Positions 1 to 10,819 of a stretch of DNA of 64,000 bases are shown piece by piece. This DNA is from Rhizomucor pusillus (Eukaryota > Mucoromycota > Mucoromycetes > Mucorales > Lichtheimiaceae). The DNA is taken from positions 1 to 64,000 of the forward strand of contig FWWN02000341.1 in assembly GCA_900175165.2 (NCBI GenBank), given 5' to 3'. Both the position numbers and the translations under genes were made by a program. Within the stretch, counting starts at the first letter, position 1. The number at the start of each line of letters is the position of its first letter. Under the pieces are notes generated by a model. The model did no database searches. It saw only the letters and a program-made list of their open reading frames with translations, and was not told where the DNA came from.

Positions 1-4
1 GCAA

Positions 5-1045
5 GTGAGCAGGAAAGAGTATAGCGCCTTTATTGGATCAAAAAATAGAACAAGAGCATTGCAGAAGATGAAGAAAGCGAATGGCATCGAGCAAATTAAA
101 TCAAGATTTCCGACTTGCAAGACTGCCAGCGTCAATATTTATAATGAATACGTTGCATATACTTTTCAGCACATGGATATATTATTTTCATTTTATCCAA
201 GTCAACATGCTAAAACAAGATTTCAAAATCTGCAAGGAAGACAAAGAGCTCAAGAAGAATAAGCGAACATCATCGTTAATGGTGGAAAAAAAAATACAAT
301 GCTGAAAAACGAAAAAAACAGATCAAAAAACCGCAAAAAAAGAAAAAAATATCGACAAAAACGAAAAAATACAAGCAATACAAACATTGTGGAAGATAGA
401 AACTATTGGACATCATTTTTTCATGTGTATTGTAATCAATTCATCACAATTTATAGGACACCATGCCAGCCGATATCCGCGGTCCGTGGCACCTTGCTTG
501 AAGAAAATAGACCTCACAAAGAGATGAAATGGCAAAGAGTAAGAGGAGTCTCAACAGGAAAGGACAAATGCCGCTGATTGTGTTTGGAGACGGTGTGTTC
601 GGAAAAGATGGAGTTAAAATCAAAGGACATGAAAGCTGAATTGTCGGCATCCTATACAGAATACTTAAACGGCGCGAGGCGCGAGGAAAGGCAGTTATTG
701 TGACCATTGACAAGTACCGTACCTCTCAAGTAAGGAACGACTAGCAAGTTACTAGTGACGAAAGCTAATATCAATCGACCTAGGTTTGTCATTCCTGTTT
801 GGCGAGGAGCCTCCGCAATGTTACTACTGAGGATAGCATCTCTCACCATGGCGTCCTTGACTGTCAGAACTGCGGCATGCTGTGGAACAGAGATGTAAAT
901 GCATCTAAGAATATGTATTATATCGCTTCAAGAGTCTGGCAGGACTTGGCCGCCCGGAACCATTCTCAGACCAACATCAAATCAACCCACCACTGCGAAT
1001 GTGACACCCGAAAGAGTTTAGGTTTTTACGGTAAGCCTTGCAGTT
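5..1045 (+). pseudogene. Decayed Fanzor (eukaryotic TnpB-like RNA-guided nuclease)
   Basis: Fanzors are transposon-associated RuvC nucleases related to IS605 TnpB. The N-terminal part (5-262) is an open stretch with the family-typical SRKEY, IKSRFPTCKT and HMDILFSFY blocks; it ends in TAA at 260-262 and the continuation shifts frame through a Lys/Arg-rich tract. The RuvC part resumes near 537 with IVFGDGVFG and KIKGHES, is broken by TGA at 637-639, then reads IVGILYRILKRREARG and TIDKYRTSQ. An apparently intact GTAAGG...CTAG intron (730-783, 54 nt) joins TSQ to VCHSC. The zinc ribbon (VCHSC, then DCQNCG) and RuvC-III (WNRDVNASKN, about 884-912) are present. The RuvC-II glutamate expected in DEYRTS is Lys here (codon 712-714). 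The 5' end may lie left of the window. Frameshift, nonsense codon and catalytic substitution together indicate an inactive relic. The 3' limit is approximate. Confidence 0.82.
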
Positions 1046-1483
1046 CATCCTGGATTCTGAATATTATTGAGGTACTAATATTGAGACTGCTTCTCTTCAG
1101 ATGGCTCGGTAAGTAAAAGAGGATACAAGCCTATAATACCTGGATATTTTACTGATTGACCCGGTTGGCATTGTTTGGAGCAACTGCACTACATGGCAAA
1201 TTTGAACCAATATGGTAAGTTTTCGTCATCCTTAGATCGACAAGAATATTTATTAATTTGGTTCAAAGGTTTAAATTTGTCTTGATTGTCGTGCAATTTG
1301 ATGCTCCAAACGCCAACTGTTTTTAAATATGCAGTATGCTTAGGAAACTTGTCAAAGCAACAGGTTTTTTTCAGGCCCGAAACTGCTGGTTGGTCGGTTG
1401 GTGGCTGAACCTGGAATCTGGATCCCGAACATTTTTTGCAAATTCGATTTTTTTCTTCACCTCTCCCCTTTGAGCTTGGAACC
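1046..1483. other. Intergenic: relic end to HAS1 promoter
   Basis: No supportable gene. The stretch runs from the last recognisable Fanzor codons to the HAS1 start and should hold the HAS1 promoter and 5' leader. A pyrimidine-rich TTTTTTTCTTCACCTCTCCC block lies about 30 nt before the ATG. Confidence 0.5.
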
Positions 1484-3444
1484 ATGGCAAACACCACCCA
1501 GCAAGCCCAATTAAAGAAGCGGAAACGCACCACCGAGGGAAACAAACTCAACAAAAAGAAGCAGATCGTCGAGGAAAACAAAGCAAAAGTTGTCGAGGAG
1601 GAAGCAAAGGAGTTAGCTGACGAAGCAGAAGAGATCTCGGCTGAAGCAGAGCAGGATTCTAAGGAGAAATTGCAGTCCACTGACAATGCCGCGCAGAAAG
1701 ATCAAAGCAAAGAGCAAGAAAACAAGAAGGTGGCTGATTCATCCCTGACAGACGAGAGTAAGTACAGAAGCTTAAACAGGTGCATACATCGTGTTTAAAT
1801 TTTACTGACGATTTGGTCTGCGGTAGATGGAAAGACGCTTGACTTTTCTTTCGAAAGTCTGGACTGCTGTGAAAAGACAAAGAACGGTATCAAAGATATG
1901 GGATTCACAAAGATGACAGAGGTGCAAGCTCGTACCATCCCTCCGCTCATGGCTGGCCGTGATGTTTTGGGTGCTGCAAAAACTGGATCTGGAAAGACGC
2001 TGGCTTTCCTTATTCCAGCTATCGAAATGCTGTATAGATTGAAGTTTAAGCCTAGAAATGGTAAGTACATTATTTTCATTTGATATACCATTGTGTGAAT
2101 TAAACCACCTTTGATCTGCAGGCACCGGCGTTATTATCGTATCTCCAACTCGTGAATTGGCTTTACAGATTTTTGGAGTTGCAAAGGATCTTTTGAAATA
2201 CCACCAACACACATTCGGCATTGTCATTGGAGGAGCCAACCGTAAGGCAGAAGCAGACAAGTTGACCAAGGGTGTCAATTTGCTCATTGCCACTCCTGGC
2301 CGTCTTTTGGATCACTTGCAAGTAAGTGACATTTGAAACTTTGAATATAGCAATAGGTCGACTGATGATCCTTTTTAGAACACTCGTGGATTCGTTTTCA
2401 AAAATCTCAAGGCTCTCGTTATCGATGAGGCTGATCGTATTTTGGAAATCGGTTTCGAGGAAGAAATGCGACAGATCGTTCGAATTTTGCCAAAGGAACG
2501 CCAGACGATGCTCTTTTCAGCTACACAAACCACTAAGGTATCCGATCTTGCACGGATATCACTCAAACAAGGACCTTTATACATCAATGTCGATGAGAAG
2601 AAAGACACTTCAACTGCTGAGGGATTGGAACAGGGTTACGTCGTATGCGAATCCGACAAACGTTTCCTCCTTCTCTTCACATTCCTCCGTAAAAACTTGA
2701 AAAAGAAGATTATTGTCTTCTTTTCAAGCTGCAACTCTGTTAAATACCATGCCGAACTCATGAACTACATTGATGTACCGGTATTAGATCTCCACGTACG
2801 TTTATTCAACGATCTTTCAGCAGTCCAAAAGTAACTAACGTTTGGATGGTTCTTGTAGGGCAAACAAAAGCAACAAAAGCGCACAGCTACATTTTTCGAA
2901 TTCTGCAATGCTGAGAAGGGCATCTTGCTGTGCACGGACGTAGCTGCTCGTGGTTTGGATATTCCCGCTGTTGATTGGATTGTTCAGTTTGATCCTCCAG
3001 ATGATCCCCGTGATTACATCCATCGTGTCGGTCGTACTGCGCGTGCTGGCGGACGAGGCAAGAGCTTGCTTTTCTTGCTGCCTAGCGAGCTAGGTTTCCT
3101 CCGATACCTGAAACACGCCAAGGTCCCACTCAATGAGTATCAATTCCCTGCCAACAAGATTGCCAATGTACAGAGTCAGGTAATGCATATTAGAGACAAC
3201 TTTAGTGGATAAACTGGTTAAGCTGACAATCTATCACTAGCTTGAGAAATTAGTCGAAAAGAACTATTACTTGAACCAGTCCGCACGCGATGGTTTCCGG
3301 TCTTACCTTCAAGCGTACGCGTCCTTCAGCTTGAAAAAGATCTTCAACGTCAACGCGCTGGATTTGACCAAGGTTGCAAAGTCGTTTGGATTCAGCGTAC
3401 CTCCCAAAGTCAACTTGAGTATAGAAAGCTCAAAGAAGAAATAG
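1484..3444 (+). CDS. HAS1: DEAD-box ATP-dependent RNA helicase HAS1 (DDX18 family)
   Basis: Nucleolar helicase of 60S and 40S ribosome biogenesis. Six exons: 1484-1757, 1827-2060, 2122-2321, 2379-2795, 2859-3179, 3241-3444, giving 549 aa. All junctions are GT-AG and keep phase. A Lys/Glu-rich N-terminal tail of about 90 residues precedes the core, as is usual for HAS1. Visible motifs: GFTKMTEVQ (Q-motif region), AKTGSGKT (residues about 142-149), [27 protein letters not shown] (DEAD box about 252-255), [18 protein letters not shown] and HRVGRTAR. The C-terminal block [19 protein letters not shown] and [11 protein letters not shown] are characteristic of the HAS1/DDX18 group rather than other DEAD helicases. 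The start is the first in-frame ATG, with an ACCATGG context. It converges on CSN8, whose stop is about 245 bp away. Confidence 0.96.
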
Positions 3445-3688
3445 GTCTTGCATTTGTTTTCTCTGCATCTCATTTTTTTTTTTTCAATTAAACAATAATA
3501 GTCTTTGCATCCTTTCGAATACCAATAGGAATGGAATATGCATAAATATGTATCTCTACTGCTGGTCAATCGTAACAACAGAATTTTATCAGTCTGCTTC
3601 TACCATGTGGAAATGTACGATTGCTTTACTTATTGCAAAGTTAAAGGTGAAAATGGGATGTTTGATATGCAATAAAGGTATTGTATTG

Positions 3689-4607
3689 CTAGTAACTTTC
3701 GAGATCCAGCACGATTTGTGTAAAGGACGTCAGTTGCGGAAGACCAGTTGAGCTTCGAGGGACATTCTCTATGCAGCACGTTAAATACATTGGATATTCT
3801 CTTTTCTTATTCCAAAGTTGTATTACCTTGCTTTTTGGGTATAAACATTCTTGCGTTTTCATCATATTGCCATCCTTCGGCTACCAATGCTTTTACATAC
3901 GTGTAAATCATCTTGTATTCGGCCCAAACTCATTTGATCCCTTACCTGAAATCAAATCGTTCTCTGACAGTCCAAAGTAATGCACGGCATCTTGTAATTG
4001 GATATTGGTGTACGCCTTGCCGAGCAGATATAGGAGACTTTTCCGCACAGAGTCTGTTTTCGACATGCTTGTTACCAAACAAATCCAGTCGAAGCATCCA
4101 TGTCGTATATAAAGAGTGCGTACCTTTAATGTCTGCTATGATTGAAGACAGGAGAGGTGACCATGAGTATCCATCAATGGCTGCGTAGAATTGACTGTAG
4201 TTTCTTTGCCACAATGCTGTGCACACGTTCCAGATGGCGTTAATTTCGTCATTTTTCTGTCCTGCAAGCAGTATCCTTTTCCACAGGAAACGCGCAGAGT
4301 TTCTAGATATATCTCGTCAGCGACGAATGCAAAGTAAATGCGTGTAAACCGACTTGGTTCTTACAAATCATTAAAAATAAGATATACAGCGAGCTGAACA
4401 GCGTATACTTCGCTCATACTGCATCGCACCTCGCCTGTCGCGTTCTGATCGACAATCGGTTAAGAATGGCGCAGCGGTCGAAAGGTATTGTTCTGTGTTC
4501 ATTACCAGGAGCTCGAGTTCTTCGCAGACACGCAGGGTTTCGTTGTAGTTCCTTGTGCTGATGGCTGTCTGTAACTGATCCATGTTGACGAAGTTCGGGA
4601 CTTGCAT
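3689..4607 (-). CDS. CSN8: COP9 signalosome subunit 8 (CSN8-like PCI protein)
   Basis: Predicted small PCI subunit of the COP9 signalosome, which removes NEDD8 from cullins. Six exons on the minus strand: 4607-4506, 4444-4365, 4302-4124, 4053-3946, 3889-3827, 3768-3689; 203 aa, close to human CSN8 (209). Joining the exons gives the family signature in order: EVYAVQLAVYLIFNDLNSAR, FLWKRI, IWNVCTALWQRNYSQFYAAI, then a helix ending in AYTNIQLQDAVHYFGLSE, the ALVAEGWQYDENARMFIPKK winged-helix segment and a short tail ending TSFTQIVLDLESY. Every junction keeps phase and introns are 56-70 nt. No single unspliced frame is longer than about 90 codons, so the gene is easily missed. It starts 137 bp from, and divergent to, the propeller gene at 4745. 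Confidence 0.88.
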
Positions 4608-4744
4608 GTGTGTATTTGTCCCAAAGCAAATAAAACAGGGAAATATGCCACTGCTTTTCGCAAAGCGGCTTCGGGAATAAAACCGTCAAGACATGTCCAC
4701 GGAAACTTTTATCTCTTTTCCTTTCTTTATTGTTGTTTTATACA

Positions 4745-6511
4745 ATGTTCTTTAAAGCGCTGTTGGCACAAGGCATCCTTGCCACGTGTGCCTTGGCCGT
4801 CTCCAAAGAATTCCTGGATAGCATCAGCAATGCACCTGACAGCGTTGTTGCACAGAGTGGAGGTATGCGAGTAGGTGCGGATAACGCCATTGTCCCCGAT
4901 GCATCATCCGAGCATCCTTTGGTGATTGCCCATCCCGAGGACCAGCCGCTCTGCAAGCCAGCGCAGCCTATCGAGCCCTCGCATCCCGTACAAGTCATGG
5001 ACGGCTTTGAGACTTTTGTCTTGGCGAATATCAACAATCCTCGAAAACTGGTAGTCGATCCAGCTAACCACGTCTTGGTCATTTCTGGTGGCCAAGGCGT
5101 GTATTCAATCCGGATGGACAGGTGCGGCAATGCCGAGACGCTTCAGATCCTTGGATCGGATCAATTGGATGAACCTATCGAGTCGGGTCTCGCCTTGTTC
5201 GATGGACACCTTTACGTAGCAACCGCAAACTCGGTCTGGCGCTACCCTTACGTCGATGGACAGCACACGCCCTTGGAAGCAGGTGAGCGAGTAGTTTTCA
5301 ACATCAATCCAAACAACAAAGAAGCAACACCGGATGTCTCGATCGACCCATTTGGCCACGCATATATTCCCCGGACACCTACAGAGTTTAGCGATCGAGT
5401 AGCCAACACGGAAGCAATCCTCAAGCGATTTAATTTCCGGGCTGTTCCCGCCGATGGATACGACTTTGAGACTGACGGTGAAGTTTATGCTGTCGGCACA
5501 AATATCAATGGCATCATGGGCTTCGATGCTCAAGCAAGACTCTGGGCCATCGACGGTCCATTCGACTCTTTCCGTCGAGCTGATCTGGGTGGAGGTCAGT
5601 TTATCTGCACAGACGCCAGTTTTCGTTTCAAATTACTTACATAGCAACACGTTGTCTTTCCAGATATTGCTCCTTATGCTCTCGCAGAAGAACTCAACCT
5701 GTTCGAATTCCCGCACAAGGCTTACGGTTTCCCTTACTGCTTCACAGAATATGATCTGTCGACGTTTACTGAACAAACAAAAGGAAAGGGTGCACAGTGG
5801 GTTTGTATCTTTTCCTTTTGCTCTTCCCTCTGCTCCCCCCCCCCAAAAAAAAATGAATGCTTGAAGCTAATCAACTTTTGACAGGGCCACCCCAGTTTCA
5901 TGAACGATTCCGTGAATATGGACGAGTTCTGCCAATCCGACGATAGCAACAGGAAACCTGCTGTACCATTGCCTCCCAACTCGCACGCTTCTGCGCTCTA
6001 TTTCTTCATGGGCACATTCTGCTCTGTGGGTGACGCGCAAACTCAGGGAACATCCGTTGGCCTTCCTTGCAACTGGACCGATACCCCCATTGTCGCGTAC
6101 CACGGTGCATCCGGCGAAGCTGCGGGACACAGCGTAGTGCACTTGCCATTTGATGATCTCGGTCACAAACCTCGATGGGATAAGCCCGAGGAAATCATTT
6201 TCCAAGCTCAGGAACCCTGCACTTCTTCCCAAGGATGTATCTCGCCCACAGGTCTTGCTGTAGATGGCTACGGCCGCTTGTTAATCAGCAGCGACGAGAC
6301 AAACGAGATTTTTTTGGTGACCCGCGTCTACAACCAAGAAGCTGCACAGATGTTAACGGATATCGATAACGCAAAGGAGGCGGCCAAGGAGGCAGCTGAG
6401 GAAGCAGCTGAAGAAGCCAAGGAGCAGCAACTTAAAGTGCAAGCAACAACGGAACAAGTGACGGAGCGAAAGAAGTTGAGGAAAAGACAGCCAAGGAGCA
6501 GAAGAAAGTAG
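4745..6511 (+). CDS. Secreted beta-propeller protein, sorbosone/PQQ-dehydrogenase-like
   Basis: Three exons, 4745-5594, 5664-5800 and 5885-6511, giving 537 aa. The chain opens with a probable signal peptide (MFFKALLAQGILATCALAVS). The body has repeated propeller-like strands: NPRKLVVDPANHVLVISGG, GLALFDGHLYVATANSVWRY, ATPDVSIDPFGHAYIP, INGIMGFDAQARLWAID and ISPTGLAVDGYGRLLISSDE. Cysteines near 5920-6240 suggest disulphides in an extracellular protein. The best family guess is the sorbosone/soluble quinoprotein dehydrogenase group; cofactor and substrate cannot be read from the sequence. The last 60 residues are an Ala/Glu/Lys-rich helix (KEAAKEAAEEAAEEAKEQQ) followed by a strongly basic end, unusual for a secreted enzyme. 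The second intron contains adjacent C10 and A9 homopolymers (about 5837-5855). Confidence 0.75.
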
Positions 6512-6859
6512 ATAAACAATGTAAATGTATATCCTCGCACATACTACAGGGAACTTATACAAATATATAAAGCTGTTCTGCTGCTCTTTCTTTTTTCCTT
6601 TGCAAACAAATGTTTGTGCCATTGCATATTAACTCCGAATATCGTCTATTCTGCGCTAACTTTGTATCCGTTTCTGAAATGCATGATCGCCAGGTGCCAA
6701 TAACCAATCCACACTTTTCACAATCGGTAAACTACCAAATCCGTATTTCTAGATATTTGCAAGTGCTTTGCCTTGTTAGGATGTATACATATCCATATAA
6801 ACCTTTAAGCAAAAACTGTATGGTATGTATTGAATCGAATATAGATAGTGCGAGGGGTA
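6512..6859. other. Convergent intergenic region
   Basis: 3' ends of the propeller gene (+) and the fasciclin gene (-). AT-rich, with AATATATAAAGC near 6560-6571. No gene seen. Confidence 0.5.
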
Positions 6860-9458
6860 TTATGACGAAGAGATGCTACGATAACCTAATCGTCTTCGAG
6901 TCCAGATCTTGTACACAAAGAATCCAACAACACCGAGAATGCCAGAACCCAATAGGGAGAGACCGGTTACCAAGACAATAGACCATCCCCACAGCAAGCC
7001 AAAGAATCCGCGCCGGATGGGGATCAAGACGGTATCTGTTTGCAGGACACCTCCACCAACGCCTCCGTATGTCTTACCCATTCCTGTGACGCGGGCAACG
7101 GGCCCGTTTGACTGATCCTTGACGGAAATCAAAAGTTCGCCGGTTTCCGTTTCTCGCATTGTCAGCTTGTCCTTGTCAGAAAGCAATGTAGGGTACTCTT
7201 GAGAAGAAGAATATTCACGCAGCCATTTGTCTTGCCAGCCCACCGGTATAAGATGAAGTTTAGCCACGCGTTCCAGTTGATACTGATCGGCCAACAACGC
7301 TTCAACGTCAATGTGGGCAAATGCAGTGTCGGTGGGAGCTAGCAGGATATATTCTTGCTTATCCAGCATTGGTAGAAGCCCAGCTTTCTTTAGCAACTCT
7401 ATCATTGTATTAGCTTCCGTGCCTTCAAGAATGTCCTGAGCTGTGATTGTGACATGTGATGGCACTTGGACCCGGTCCAGCTTGTGTACAACACCGTTGC
7501 GTACAAGAATATCTGCTGTTGCTACAGATCCTACTTCTGATGGTGTATCAGGACGGCCTACTTGAATTTTTCCATCTTCGGTTGGATTTACACGCAGTGT
7601 TGCATTGGCTAATGTTGTCACTTCATGAGTCTCCGCCTGCATATCTTCCTTGTAAAGCAATGTTTTCGCAACGTGATAGCGCAACACAGTTTGTAGATCT
7701 TCCTTTCCAGCAGGATGGACCAGATATTTGGCCACCAAGCCGAGTTCTTGAAACGCATCGTTTGTGGGAACAAACATCGTGATAGCTGGGGTCTTCTTGA
7801 TATCATCTGCAACCTCGGATACATAAAGAGTGGCGATAAATGTTGATAGCTCCAAATCAATAACCAACGTTGACAAGATATCTCCAGGAAGCGCAAGTGG
7901 TTCGGAGACCGTGTAAATTACGTCGCCCTTGATGGATACTTTATGATCATTTAGAGTCAAAGCAACATAACCATGATGCGTTGTCCAACTTACCAGGCTC
8001 AGACAGAGCGCGGGAATGATCGAAACGTACAGACTTGCTCCCGGGTGCAGAAGCGAGTACCAGCGACTTTTCAGTTTCTAGGTGCACAGGAATTCTTTGC
8101 GGTGCATCGGCCAAACGTGGAGAGTGGAACTCTGACCTGAGGAGCATGCTGTCATAAAACGCATTGGTGGGCCAGGATCCATCCACAAGATGATACTGGA
8201 GCCAATTTTTCTTTTCCTTGTTTGGAATTGCTTCCTCATCAATGCTTTCATTAAGGGGTGCAATGATGGTTACATTCCGGGTATCATCCTCCAGATAATA
8301 TGCAAGCCCATGCCTGTCCATCAACGATACTAGCTTGGTAGCATTCATACCATACAGGTATTTCCGAGCGTTGAATACAAGACTTCCTGGCATCAATACA
8401 TCATCCACAATATGCACAACACCTAAGAGGCAGAGTTAAAACATCGGCCCAATCAACTGATTGCTTGGCGTCTAGGCTCTTACCATTTGCTGCCAAGATA
8501 TCTACTTCTGCAACGTTTGCGCCGTTCACAGTCAGTGCACTATTCTTATCCACACCGACAACCAGTGATTCGCCTGCTAAACTCTTGTCTGCATAATGGA
8601 TAAATGGCTTGCACTTTCACATATCCGCTGAAATTACTTACGAAGAGTTTTGCCGCTTGGAAATGTATATCCATACAGCGGGCCATGCATAATCATAAAC
8701 TTGAGCAATTGAGTGAGATCCTGCTCTCCGTACTTTGAAGTCATATATGTTTGCTCGATCGGGTTCATTTTGCTCAATACATTTTGTCGTGGGATGAAAA
8801 CCGTGTAAGGTTGAGGCTGGTTCAAGATATTGTGCACGCCAGCTTTTTCCATCAAGGAATACAGCTCCTTGTTCATTTTTATGACATCAGCTGAAAAGTT
8901 ACGTTAGCCTGTATATTGTATGCGTTGCTCAAAGGACAATGATTCCTTACGCAGCATAGGAGGCGGTTCTAAGACTTGATTGATGACTTGGATGTACGTC
9001 TGGTTGTTGACAAAGAGATCCTTTTCAACGATCTCAACGCCGTTGATGTACACTTTGCCGCGGCCTTTGCCCTGGTTGCCATCCTTTGTAATTTTTATGC
9101 GCTGACCAGTATCGTCGGAACCTAACAGACCAGGCCGAATATACAGCGACTCGACGAGCTGCCCGTGGTAAAAGTCTTGGCCCGTCATGCCAACAGGAAG
9201 CAAGTGGTATAAAAGGAGACTCTGCGAGACTTCCTTGTCTTTGTAGTTTTCGAAAGCACTGTTGTCAGGTGCAAATAGAGTGCCAGCCTCCAATTTGTTA
9301 ACGATCGGTACTAATCGTGCACGCTGTAAATGCTCAATGAGGAGGCCGAACCGGGAATCCTCAGACAAAACATCAATAATAGTCTTGTAAGCGAGGGCTA
9401 GCTGCAGAGTTGAAGTAAAGAGTGAAAAGATAACTAATATTCGAAAAGCATGTGGCAT
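6860..9458 (-). CDS. Fasciclin (FAS1)-repeat cell-surface membrane protein
   Basis: Five exons: 9458-8951, 8890-8642, 8588-8484, 8422-7994, 7938-6860; 789 aa. FAS1 domains mediate cell adhesion. The signal peptide is MPHAFRILVIFSLFTSTLQL; the start was chosen at 9458 because the longer frame reaching 9506 has no upstream ATG. Five FAS1 units are recognisable from their paired H1/H2 signatures: TLFAPDNSAFENY; YTVFIPRQNVLSKM with ILAANGVVHIVDDVLMP; VTIIAPLNESIDEE; ITMFVPTNDAFQELG with ILVRNGVVHKLDRVQVP; and YILLAPTDTAFAHID. Near the C-terminus (about 743-773) a hydrophobic segment, LLWGWSIVLVTGLSLLGSGI and onward, is followed by WTRRRLGYRS, so a type I membrane protein with a short basic tail. 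Yeast vacuolar YLR001C-type proteins share this plan, so surface versus vacuole is open. Confidence 0.9.
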
Positions 9459-9741
9459 TTTTTGTTCTGTGAGAAAGAAGGAAGGGAACGAAAATCTAAA
9501 GTTCACCCAGCGCTGCTGCTCTTATTGCAAAGTAGGGGCTAAGCACCCAGGTTATGGTCCCTCTTGGCCCAAGAGCATATCAATCCCAAGATGGCATCGA
9601 CCTAACTTTTCTCACTCTTTCACGACTGATGCCTAGATCGCTTGGCGCCCTTTTTGGCATCCAAATGCCAGTTGCATGAATCATGTCAAATTAATATCCC
9701 TTACACATGCATGAAATCCTTGATGATCAATTTTGGCTTTC

Positions 9742-10572
9742 TTATTTATCTCGTGCATGATATCTGTACAAAACTTCTTCTATGGCTGCGACGACAAAGT
9801 TGCGTTTATTTTGAGCAATTTCGCTGGCTGGTGCTAGACATGAGACCTGTAATATACCCAGAGTCAGCAACTGTGCGAATGACTTCCGCTCTGAAAAAAA
9901 TGTCAACTCACCCATTGCTCTTGCTCTCTTGATTGCTTGTGCTAGCTTTCGCTGGTTCTTTGCGCTTACACCTGGATATACCGATCCCATGTCAGCTACA
10001 AGTACAAATAGTTCGCTGAGGATGCGCTGTACCTGTTACTGTGCGTGGTAAAATCTTGCCCATGTCGGATACAAAACATGAAAGCAACTTTGTGTCTTTG
10101 TATTGATGGAGAGGGTTGATGTCGAATTTGTCAAAGGGATCTTCCTTTGGAGGGTCTGGCTTGTTGCGACGACGACGTAGCATCTCTTGATATTCGGCAT
10201 CGTTCAAATCGCGTGGGTGATAAAGGTCGCCAACTTTGTGGAATTTATGGTAGCGCTGTGCAGGTTCCTGCAATGGCCTGCCTTTGTCCTCTGTCAAACA
10301 ATGGTGAGCATTTACAGTCGTATATTAATAGACTCAATTGTTCTAACGTACTGATAGCAGATTCCAAAAGGACGTTCAGTGTATCTTGTTCGAGTGCTAC
10401 ATGGTTTGACAACTGTCAGATTGGGCTGTTGGTTCAATTGGCGAATGCGGGGACTGGTCTAACCTCTCTCACGCTGATCTTTTTTCTGATTCCATTTCGT
10501 AGAAGTCGAAAATGTACGTTGTGCACGTACACCAATTGTAAGGGTCTGCGTTAACCGAACTCGAGAGAGCAT
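9742..10572 (-). CDS. RSM18: Mitochondrial small-subunit ribosomal protein bS18m
   Basis: Component of the mitochondrial 30S-like subunit. Five exons: 10572-10473, 10384-10352, 10290-10033, 9971-9912, 9833-9742; 180 aa. The N-terminus MLSRVRLTQTLTIGVRAQRT is a typical positively charged mitochondrial targeting peptide. The conserved S18 core is LLSCFVSDMGKILPRTVTG followed by VSAKNQRKLAQAIKRARAM. Exon 2 is only 33 nt (HTLNVLLESAI), chosen because it alone keeps phase between exons 1 and 3. The last intron could end either at the CAG near 9847 or the TAG at 9834-9835; only the latter keeps the frame to the stop (...ASEIAQNKRNFVVAAIEEVL). The last exon is the least certain part. Confidence 0.87.
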
Positions 10573-10819
10573 TTAGGTTTTTGTTTGAATAGGAAGATAC
10601 CCAGAGGGGAAAATTCAACTTAAAAGAAGGCGGGACTGCGAAATTCATTGTTCCCCGAAAAGAAGCCCAAAATCAGGACGAAGTACTTCAACCGGTGTGG
10701 AGAGAAAAAAAGGATGGTCTGGATGGTATACGGCTATGTATTTGGATTGGTGATAGAAAAATGAAGAAAAGGGTGAAATAAGGTAGTGAGATGATTGATA
10801 ATATTAAGTTAAAAAGAAT

